Program-made: the position numbers and the translations under genes
Part shown: positions 54,641-64,000 of the stretch, one piece after another
Numbering within the stretch: position 1 is the stretch's first letter
How the letters are laid out: each line of letters starts with the position of its first letter
Notes under the pieces: model-generated
Seen by the model: only the letters and a program-made list of their open reading frames with translations
What the model was told of the DNA's origin: nothing
Databases searched by the model: none
Source of the DNA: Acestrorhynchus altus
Lineage: Eukaryota; Chordata; Actinopteri; Characiformes; Acestrorhynchidae
DNA length: 64,000 nt
Direction: 5' to 3'
Assembly: GCA_034509495.1 (NCBI GenBank)
Contig: CM067518.1
Span: forward strand, 3,878,528 to 3,942,527

Positions 54641-57600
54641 GAGTGGTTTTAGCTTTGGTTCTTTTCATCATTGCACGAGTTCCTTGCGTGTATTCTTCAC
54701 GCTCACACACTGGTTATTCTCTGGCACTGGTCAAGGAGCACTGGTTCTTGGTTTCTTTGTCCCACTATGGTTGCTAGTCTCTGAGACCCTTATTGAGGCT
54801 GAGCCTAGACTCAAGCAATTGTCCCTCCTGGTTTGTCATTGCTACTACATCGTAGCGCAAGCCCTCAGCCCTTGGTGTTCCCAAGTACGGAATCTTAAGC
54901 CATGTTCGTGGAGGTGGAGCATAATTTTACTTCAGGACGTCTGTAGAATTTGTGGCTACTTCATTTCCTCACTGCCTGGCAATGTGGAAGAATGCCAGAC
55001 ATGGCGCATCGGATGGGACTAAATTCACGTGAATCGGGTTTAAAAATAAAGGTGCTTCATATAGTTTCTTGGGCGACAACCATAGAAGAACCAATTTTGA
55101 CATGTTCGTAATAGAGGTGTGAGTGTGAAGAACCGTTTAAAGGTCTAAAGAACCTTCACTTGATGTAATCGGAAACAAACGCCTGAAGAGGTGGATCTGC
55201 TGCTATGATGCAAAAACAGCAGTGTTATTAAGACCATTACAGATCAGGACACACAGAGATGCACGTGTCGTGGAGTCTACTTCTGGGTTAGAACGCACTT
55301 TCCCTTTCCACCGCTGGGCTTTTATAGGTGCCTAAAACTCGACTGGTCTCAAGAGAACGTCAAAACGATGTTGCGACTGCAGCAAGACTAAGTGAATTCA
55401 AGTTAAACAAGACTATTGCCGTCGTACTACTAGCTCAGTGATGGCTCCTGCGACCTCCTCTTTTCGTGTTTCCTCTGTTTTTATCTCAGCTGTCAAAACT
55501 GACTGGGATCTTTTATATTTGTGTTAAAGCTGGTTAATAAAAAATGGAATCAATTTGAATACGGCAGAGATGTGTGGGCGAGGCAGAATGCAGCATAGCC
55601 TTTTTGAGAGCCACGCACTTATGCAGACAAAGAGAATATCAATCTCGTGAAAATTGTAGCCCCTTTCACCTTTTAGTTTTCACCAGCAATTTTGATGGGA
55701 ATTTTGCACCAGTAATACTAACGAGGCTTCTATGATTCCACACTAGTCCTTTGCTCTGGGGTCAGAAATTGGCTTATGTTATATGTCTGTGCTGAAGTTA
55801 AAAATGCAAACCTGACTGACCATTCACATTTGCTGAAATGCTGGCCCTGTCCAAATCTGCCCAAATCCCCTCACTGAAGTATACACTTTTATAAACTTGT
55901 CAAAAGGGGTTAAAAGAAAGTGAGCAGGGAGCACAGTTTGCCACATCCCTTCACATTGGCCCAATTCCGATTTTCTCACCAGATCTGCTCTGGTTTCAGG
56001 CTGTTCACGCTACCTTTTCAATGTGATCAATATCCAATACTCATCCGAACAGTCCACACTTCCAAACTGGTGCGCATGAGCAAAAGGTCTGCTCCTGCAG
56101 GTTTGCTTTCATTTTTGGAGCTGTCACAGAAGTGCCGTGACCGAGAGCTGGACGTGGAACGTCTTTGTTGAGCCGAGACGTCTCCTCGCAAAAGGTTTGG
56201 GTGAAATTTCCGGATGAACCTAAAATGCACAACAGGTGAACTTAATGTGACCTTCTCCAAACTCAAACGCACATGTTTCAGAACTTGCTGTTCTCTAACA
56301 AGGAGCTTAACTGTAAAATTCACAACATGTGTTTGTTCCTTCAGTTGACCGATACATTTCCTGGTTCAGTTAGAACTGGTATTTAAACAGTTCTCCTCAT
56401 CATGCTTTTCTCATTTTGACATCATGAGACCAAGGTGACACCTAACAGCTGATCAACAGTACCTCGCGAGGCCACTGAGCTTGTGTCACAGAGTGTCATC
56501 AGCAGGTTGCAATAGAGATACTGAAAGGCAGAGAAGTGGACGCCCTTTGGCTGTATCCCACACTGATGACCGCTTCATTGTGAACAGTGCCCTGCAGAAC
56601 CTGAAGAGGAATGCCATCATAATGATTGCAAGGCTGTAGGGTGATGATTCTATATATAGGGGATGAGATCTCAAAGTCTGATATGGACTTACAAGTGGGA
56701 CACATCAAGTTCTCATAGTGATGGGTAAATAAAAATAAACACCCTGTATCCTCGCACACCTAAGCGAGCATGCAGAAATGAGGGGTGTGAGGGTACAAGT
56801 GTGAGCAATGGGACAGGGCTGTTGGATAATTCCAAAAGCACTGGGATTGAGAACCATGGACCGACGCACCACTGTCAAGTAATATTGGCAACATGATGTA
56901 CAAGCTCAGTTTTAAGCATTAGCAGACCAACTGTACATCTGATCAGGTATACCAGACCAGATGCATCATGCAACACCCACCCTCTTCCGCTGGTAAGATT
57001 GGTAACTTCCTGGAATGTCTGTGTTAGCTTTACATCACCAAAACAGTGGTTTCCTGATCCACACTGCTTGACCAGTTTGAATTGCATGTGCATCATTGGC
57101 ACAAAATGGCCAGGGGGCACAGATTGGGAAACCTAAAGAGCCTAAAGAACACTGCATGGACCTGCAGGACATGACTTTTGCCTGAGTCATTTCTGTTATG
57201 CTGTCTTTTTTTTTAGGCCAGATGTTTAGCATTAACACCCACTGTGCTGTCCACTGTCAGTGGTAATGCCTTCTATAATGTCTACCCAGTGTAACACTGT
57301 GGATTGAAGAACGTAAGCATGAGGCCACTTCGGGCCTCTTTTTTCATTTCCTTTCTCTCCCTTAGACAACCGATTTTAGGAAGTTCCAAGGAATTGCCAA
57401 GGTTTTCCCAATTTGCTCAAATCGATTGGCTAAGAAAACGAGGGGAACTAAGTATTACACCCAAGTTGCCAATATCGGGGAACTGTTTGGACTTATGGAT
57501 AATGGGTGCCCTTACACTAAATGCCTCCGCAACACTGGCACCCACTATAATGCCTTGCTCCAACTAATAATAATAACTCAGGTTGCTTTGATAAGTGTAA

Positions 57601-58004
57601 GTGAAGAATTACGACACAGGAATTTATAAATGATAAAAAACAATGTCAGAGAGGCTGACGTTCACCCAAATGCCCCTGCTTCTCTGAACAGGAAAGTGGA
57701 AAACAAAGCATCCAGAAATAATTGGACTGTGGAAGAGCGGACACATGAGTGAATATTGGTGTGACTTTCCAGCACTGGAGAGTCCTGGGAGACTGAAAAG
57801 TGGCACGCTAGCTGTGCTCCTTGGTCATGCTGTAATTTGTTGTTCTTATGTAACAGTACAGGCCCAAGTTTCCCAGAAGCATCTTAGTGTTAAGATCACC
57901 TTAACTGGTAGAGAGTATTCACTCTGATGCTTGTTCAGACATTTAAGAATCATCTTTTGGGAAACCCAGTCCAGTAAGGAAAACTGTTACTGTTCGGGAA
58001 TTTT
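54641..58004. other. Intergenic downstream of camk2n1
   Basis: Few recognised repeats. Open frames at 54684-55022 (112 codons) and 56027-56323 (98 codons) have no known domain. The human neighbour VWA5B1 was not recognised. Confidence 0.45.
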
Positions 58005-58196
58005 TGCTGGTGGCTGGTTTCAGATGTTCAAAGCTGGTCTTTGATGGTCAAGATGGTCTCTTAAAAACATTGGTGAACATTCCTATGCTGGTTGACCAAC
58101 TGCTTCATACTGTTCATGCTGGTCAACCACTTTGGTCATGCTGGTTGAGTTGGACTTGGTCTGGTTGTTCACCCTGGTAGACCATCTAGACCAGGG
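58005..58196. repeat. Degenerate CATGCTGGTTGACC repeat
   Basis: TATGCTGGTTGACCAACTGC, TTCATGCTGGTCAACCACTT and GGTCATGCTGGTTGAGTTGG at about 25-30 base spacing. Confidence 0.6.
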
Positions 58197-58884
58197 ATGG
58201 GTATGGGGGCATAGTCCAGCCCAGTTTGCTACTCATGGAGCTATGAAATAACTGAAGTTTGGGAGAACCATTCCTCTCCCCCAACTTCTCACAATGAAGA
58301 TTCACACCCCACCACCACCCGAAATATTCCCTTTCTTCCAACTTCCATGCTCTGCCCTTACTTGATCCAGCTTCAAGCATCATCAGCTAAAGACACCCAG
58401 AACCTTTCCCCAAATGTCTCAAGCCTCAAGAGGTCCACATTTTGCAAAAATGGCAATAAGGAGTTGAATCAGATGTGCTTGAAATCTAGACTTCTGATCT
58501 GCACAATGGAAGTCACACAAAACCACACCACATGCTGGGTTCAGACATTCAGTTCAAACAACCAGCTGCACACCTAGATCGCACCTTCTACCAGGCATTG
58601 CTAAGTTTCTTATATGAAACCAGGTTTTTAAGTGCGTGCTTGGCACCAAGTCCTGCACCCACACCAGCACTTTCTGGATCATGATACTCGCCCCTGCTGG
58701 AACTTACTGTTCCTGTGCGTGCAAATGTCTTTGGAGAGAGTTTTGGAGGGAGCGCGTGGGAATGAAGAGAGGGGGCGGATTCTTTCAGTGGCTAAGTCTG
58801 ATGGAAGTTAGGGAGAGTTACTAACTTCACTTACAGAAGAGCTGTGAAATATCTGACAATCAAGCTCATGTGGATCACTAGTAC

Positions 58885-59050
58885 CAAGGGTCTCCAACCC
58901 TGCTCCTAGAGAGCTACCTTCCTGCAGATTTGAGGTTCAACCCTAAACCACCCCACCTGATCCATCTAATTGCTGCCTTCAGAAGGTCTTGATTGGCTGA
59001 ACGGCATGTGAAACCTGTAGGAAGGTGGCACTGGTGACCCCTGCTCTAAT
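58885..59050. repeat. Interspersed repeat (family H type), most complete copy
   Basis: GTCTCCAACCCTGCTCCTAG, AGAGCTACCTTCCTGCAGAT, CCCCACCTGATCCATCTAAT, CTTGATTGGCTGAACGGCAT and GTAGGAAGGTGGCACTGGTG. This is the usual order of a very common fish repeat. Confidence 0.6.
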
Positions 59051-61984
59051 CCTATCCATAATAACAACACACCTTGACCTTAATCCTGGCCTTTCCTGGG
59101 CCTCCTTCTTTTGCTAATTTCCTAACATCTTGAGCATGTGTGGATTAGTTATAGGAGGCCACTGAAATATAATGGGACGAGTTCAGGTTCTGGGAGCAAC
59201 GTGATGTTATGCGGAGCCTATTCACAAGCCTTTGCACCACCCACAGCATAAAAAGAAGCATGTAGTAAACAGCATATTGTGTTGGCATCTGCCAAGCAGA
59301 GGAACAGATGATGATAAGCTGCTCAGTGAGCATGGATGTTGTGCATATGTGTGTTTATGTGAGTGAGATAAGTGTGGCTGTTTATTCCCTTTGCTCTGCA
59401 GTCATGAAAGCGAGTTTGGCTGCCATGGCAACAGATGCGCCCTGTGTAGCCTGGAAGCGTGCAGCACCCCCCTCGCCATGCAAACAACACACGAAGGCGC
59501 GCACACTCATGCTTAGCATCAAAGCAATGCATTCAATTATTCAGCACTTAACGCTGCAGCCTTCTGCTGAGTGTCGGGGACTGAATGGTGGAGCTCTTGA
59601 GGGCCTCTCGAGAAGCATCTCTCATTGCAAAAGGGCTTGTGGGAAACGCTTGTTAGGGTCTTTTGTTGCACCTTGTGTTTGCACTAGCGTCCCACAAATA
59701 TCTCTCCACCAACACACCTCGTGCACCAGAGGTGGCCTATTACGGTAGAACCAGCCTAGTAGATTATCAGAATCCTGTAGCCCCATCCCATTCTTAATAT
59801 TTGTCTTGTACCCCACCCTGTCCCCAACATGCCAACAGTTTCAACACACTGGATGATGTTTCAGCTTTCCAACACCCTGTGCATGAAAACCTCCATTACC
59901 CACTCATTGTTCTCCAGGACTACCTTCATCCCATCCCAAACGGAAAAAAAAAGTCCCACAGCGGTTTCCATGGAAACCTCCGTACTGTGAAGGGAAGTTG
60001 TCCTAGTTCTCCCACCGATGGTGCTGGGCTCTGTAGGAGGCACTTCAACTCTGCACGTTCCCAGCCATCAGTTCATCGAGATGCATTTAAAACAGGGTTA
60101 TAATTCGTAAGTACACAGTAATTGATCAGACGTCCATATCAGTGCTTTTTTTTCTGCTTCACATCCACATCTCAGCAGAAAAGGGAGTAGGGATGTAGCC
60201 AAAAGTCGTTTGGATATGTGCATGAATTGTAATGAAGCTCATTCATTATAAGTACACGAGGGTAGGTGTAATATCTACACAAGTGCTGGAATAAAAAGTA
60301 TTGATTATAAAAACTATATAATCTCACAACTATATAATAACTGACTGATAAATACACACCAATCTCGAGTGTGTCCTAGACTCAATGGCATTTGTATTTG
60401 ATATTGTTTGAAGGTTTAAGTATTTGTAGTACTTGTTCTGAACTCATTAGTATTTATACATGAACTTGTCTAGAGCATGGTAGTATTTGTACTCACCATG
60501 AGTTAAGTAATGAAATACTAAAGCAACACAAACTGGAAATCATTCATTCAGGTGTCCCTTTTGATTCTGAGTTAAATGATGCCACCAATCAATATTAATT
60601 GATTTACAATTTCAGTTGAAACCAAACACTGCTGTTGCTCTGACTGGGTCCTGACTTGATATCAGCCCCCTTTAGTTACAGTCTAAGACTCACCTCAGAT
60701 CTGACAAAAGTAGTCTTGATTAGTCTTGATTTATTATTGATTGACTGCTATTGGAGAAAGAGTTCAGCAGCTCTATACTCCACAAGTTTGGCCATAACCC
60801 TTGTTTACTGATTATCGCAGGAAACAAGGCTGTGGTCAGTTCATTCCTTATTATGAGTAGATTTTTTGCTGCCGAGTTTACAGCAGCAAATGGACCAGAA
60901 CCAACGAATCGAGTTTAACTACTCGTGGCCTGAGCCCTCTCATTTATCACAAAAGGGTTGAGTGAACCTGAACTGTGGCAGTTGCAGAGCTGCTTCCCTG
61001 AGCTGTCAAAGAGCTACAGAAGACACTGTGTGTTATTATTTGCTGTAGATGAAATGAGGACTTGTATCCCTGTAAGGCACCTTGATCTCACCAAGAATTT
61101 GTAAGGATTGTGACGAGTGAGGGTGATTTTTGTTAGATTTCCCACCAACCTGCTTTGACAACTATATATAGATCAGTGTCTCCAAGTTGCTCTGGAAACC
61201 GCTATGGGTTTGCCATGAAACCACCATGAAACCTTCATTGCATGGAGATTTCATAATCATAATTACCTTCTTCCCAAACGGTTCTCTGTGGAAGTTTGGA
61301 GGTTACAATGTAGCGGAAGAAAACCTTTGGTCTGCAACAGCCCCTCAACTCCACCCCCACCCCCCCAAAAAGGCCTTTGAAGAGCACTCCTGAATAATGA
61401 ATACCTATACTGAGTCATTTACCAGGAAGAGTTTTTAATTAGGTACCATCAGAGAGAAGGTTATCATCACTCAACAAGCTCTTTCTACCTCTCTCTCTCC
61501 CTCGCTCGCTCCTTCTCTCTGTATCTAATGGAAAATGACAAACACCTTAAACTCCATCAGCTTTGATCCACAAGACATTACCTCTTTCAAAGGGTAGGAA
61601 ATATTCTAATACTCTGAGGGCCAGGAGAGATGACATTAATCAAGTTTGATATGAATCACGCCTGCAGTTGGATTAGTCTTTTAATTATTCAGGCACACTA
61701 ATACATCCAGCTAATGAGGCCGTTAGATTATTAAGGTTTCATTATCAAAAATTGTTTTCCAAATCATCGTTATGGAGCATTGTGAGGGAATGTATGGAAT
61801 ACAGTAGGAGCAATGCTGGGAATGAGGCACTTTTTCGGAATCCAGGTTTTGTCTTTTCTAAAAGCTAGCTAGATACTGTGGGAAATATTACAAAATAGCG
61901 AAGGTCCTCTCTCTCCCCAGAGGTCATGCATTTTGTGTTTATAAGGTAATTGAGTAATGGCCTCAAATCTGGATTGATATTTCA
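59051..61984. other. Intergenic; candidate conserved non-coding DNA at 61400-61800
   Basis: 61620-61760 has dense TAATTATTC, CTAATGAGG, TTATTAAGG and ATTATC cores and no repeat. A CT-rich run at 61485-61520. The 146-codon frame at 59308-59748 has no recognised domain. Confidence 0.4.
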
Positions 61985-62640
61985 ATGGCTTTGCCACAAC
62001 TGTTTCCATGGTAATGCTAGTAGGTCCACTAGTGGAGATCTCTTATATTGGAGGCCTGATAGATGATTTGCTTAGTTATGTTACAGTCATTTCCATGGTC
62101 ATGCTACGAGGGTTACTACATCTCCATGGTGATGTGAATGAAGGTATACTCTTGTACTCTTGTCCAGCAGTCATTATCAGGATGTAAGAATTACTGTAGG
62201 ATTGAACCTGGGTTGGCTGATAAACCACTAACCAACCAGGGGACACAATGGTTACTCAACATTCATTTCCGAATTAATGCTAGTATGTCAATCCTGGTCT
62301 TGCATCCTTGGAATTGAGGTCTAAACTTGCTATCAAGAACATAAGTAACTGGATTGAGTCTGGGTTTACTGACAGGACACTGGTAGATCAATAAGCTCGA
62401 CCCATTTCTTTGGTAACACTACAGTTGTTTCCATGGGTATGTTTGGAAGAGTAGACCTCAACTCCAAGGACATCTCCAAGATCAAAGAGGTCTACTGATG
62501 GGAATCTCTTTGACCTTGGAGATGACCTTGGAGTTGAGGTCTAGTCTTTCTGTCCAGCAGTCATAATCTGGATGCAAGAAGTTCTGTATACTCAAGTGGG
62601 CTACATCCATTTCCATGGTTATGCTTCAACCATTCTGAGA
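61985..62640. repeat. Scattered TTTCCATGGT(A/C)ATGCT motif copies
   Basis: ACTGTTTCCATGGTAATGCT (about 62000), TCATTTCCATGGTCATGCTA (about 62088), ATCTCCATGGTGATG, GTTGTTTCCATGGGTATG and CATTTCCATGGTTATGCTTC lie 40-330 bases apart. The segments between them also share phrases on cues such as 'gtccagcagtcat'. It looks like an old, long-unit tandem repeat. It includes the inverted repeat at 62454-62541. Confidence 0.5.
62454..62541. repeat. 36-bp near-perfect inverted repeat
   Basis: The left arm 62454-62489 (starting GACCTCAACTCCAAGGACAT) and the right arm 62506-62541 (ending CCTTGGAGTTGAGGTC) pair at 34 of 36 positions around a 16-base loop. No flanking transposon ends recognised. Confidence 0.9.
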
Positions 62641-62641
62641 A

Positions 62642-63829
62642 GACGTGACTATTGCTAGCTGAAAGCTATCAAAATGAAGCTCTATTTCACTAAACACAAG
62701 ACTGTTGATCAACTGGATCTGATGTTGGATGGATCAAAGCTTTGGTTCATCAGAAGAATTCTTTTGCTTTGATTTATTTCAAAGTCTTTATTAGAATTGA
62801 ATAAAGGTTGAGCAGAAGGTGTTTTTCCATTTTGTGGTGAAGATGAAAAGGCAGAGAAATGTTTAAAATATTCATTCATTATTCATTTTTTTCAGAACTA
62901 AAATCAACAATATTACAGGTTTATGATCATTCTTTCTATGCATTGATCTACACACTAACTAAGTTACTTAGTGCGTTGCAGTTAACCTTAAGCCCAACCT
63001 CACAGTGCCTCACAGTTAGAACTTTAACAATCTATCTAAGGCAGGCAGCTTATAGAGTCACGAAAATGGTGCAGATGCAAGTGTCCACTAGAGAAAATGA
63101 CCACACCGAGGCATACAGTACAGAATATTCTCTAGTGACTGAACAACCAGCCTGGGTTTTTATACCCTACTGACAAAAGTACTACGGTGCTCTTATGTTT
63201 GTCCATTGCAGACATCCCATCCTGCAAAACTAACTTCAGGAAAGTTGCACCAAACATCAGCCCCCCTCCAAAGAAAACACCACATTTAGCACACTAGCTA
63301 GCTACATGCAGAGAACATGTTATTAAAATGTGTATTGATGTTATATTACTCAACTCATTTAATGATTTTTGTATATTCGGTTAGAACTAAAAGACAATTT
63401 GCAGGGAGTTTGGCCTGGTGAGAAGACATTAACAGAGCAGCCCAGCTTGATAACGTTAATATATAATATTAACTAAGCTAATGAAGAATGACATCTGTTA
63501 AATCAGCTTGTCATTAACAGTCTTTTAAGCCCCATGGGCAATACCACTGTCATTTTAAACAGGGAAGTACATTAGTCTCTCAAAGACAATGAGAGTGGTC
63601 GATTGTAAATCCCACCCACAGACTGTAAAACCTGCTCTACTGACCTACCTCAGTAGATCTATCCGAATGATCTCTGTCTCACTCACTCACATCCAAACAG
63701 TGTGCAATATACAGCAATACACGCTGATATGCAGAATTCCATTTACCAGGGTATTGTATGTCATTTACAGGCATCAGGGAGCTGCTATCAATATACAGGA
63801 GAATCCCGAGAGTGGCAGGAGAGGTGGTA
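62642..63829. other. Intergenic, no gene seen
   Basis: AT-rich, with short open frames without recognised domains. Confidence 0.5.
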
Positions 63830-64000
63830 TGTCTGCTATTGTGATGTTTAGACCATTTTTGCTTGCTTTAGAAGCTCATCCTCGTTTCACCTTCAGCTTT
63901 TTAATAGTGTGGTGCTTACATGATTTTGTTGGAGTAACTGTCTCTTCAGAGAAGGCTTTCTACTAACATTGCAGGGAGGATTTGATTGCATTCAGCAACA
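63830..64000. repeat. Dispersed repeat family A copy at the right edge
   Basis: GGTGCTTACATGATTTTGTT, GGAGTAACTGTCTCTTC and GATTTGATTGCATTCAGCAA match the left-edge copy in the same orientation. It is cut by the window end. Confidence 0.5.

Noticed and set aside
54684..55022. 112-codon frame after camk2n1
   Set aside because: No domain recognised. It lies in the probable 3' flank and is more likely chance.
59308..59748. 146-codon plus-strand frame
   Set aside because: Cys/Ser-rich without a domain or regular pattern, near the chance upper range for a 64-kb window.

Overview
This window is nuclear DNA from a ray-finned fish. Three intron-bearing or single-exon vertebrate genes sit in long AT-rich intergenic DNA that carries Tc1-like transposon relics, teleost-type SINE/LINE pieces, foldback elements and very many CA, AT, AAT and CATC microsatellites. 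The repeat content suggests a teleost, perhaps an ostariophysan (catfish, characin or cyprinid group), but I cannot name the species from sequence alone. No bacterial gene, CRISPR array, tRNA or rRNA gene was seen.

Layout: (1) 1-25.4 kb is intergenic. It contains relics of several repeat families, a decayed LINE, a Tc1-like transposase 3' end, several GGTTGCTATGG-type minisatellites and a 27/18-bp minisatellite at 19.9-20.3 kb. (2) fam43b is a single-exon coding region on the minus strand at 25499-26458, with a TATA-like box and a candidate polyadenylation signal. (3) 26.7-44.7 kb is intergenic, with repeats and some low-repeat stretches that look like candidate conserved non-coding DNA. (4) mul1 lies on the plus strand at 45173-47695. 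Its five coding exons can be reconstructed exactly and give 352 residues. A decayed second copy of its RING-coding segment lies just downstream. (5) An internally deleted Tc1-like transposon lies at 49906-50426. (6) camk2n1 is on the plus strand at 52661-53473, with two coding exons giving 78 residues and a long U-rich 3' region. A 700-bp minisatellite abuts its promoter. (7) 55-64 kb is intergenic, with a near-perfect 36-bp inverted repeat at 62.5 kb.

The order fam43b - mul1 - camk2n1, with fam43b divergent from the other two, matches human 1p36.12 (FAM43B - MUL1 - CAMK2N1), so this is an ancient conserved block. The three proteins do not form one pathway. FAM43B is a poorly characterised PTB-domain protein, MUL1 is a mitochondrial outer-membrane E3 ubiquitin/SUMO ligase, and CAMK2N1 is an endogenous inhibitor of CaMKII. 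I found no convincing new biological system. The most interesting observations are the decayed mul1 RING copy, the transposon that keeps only a DNA-binding reading frame, the minisatellite at the camk2n1 promoter, and several strong inverted repeats.
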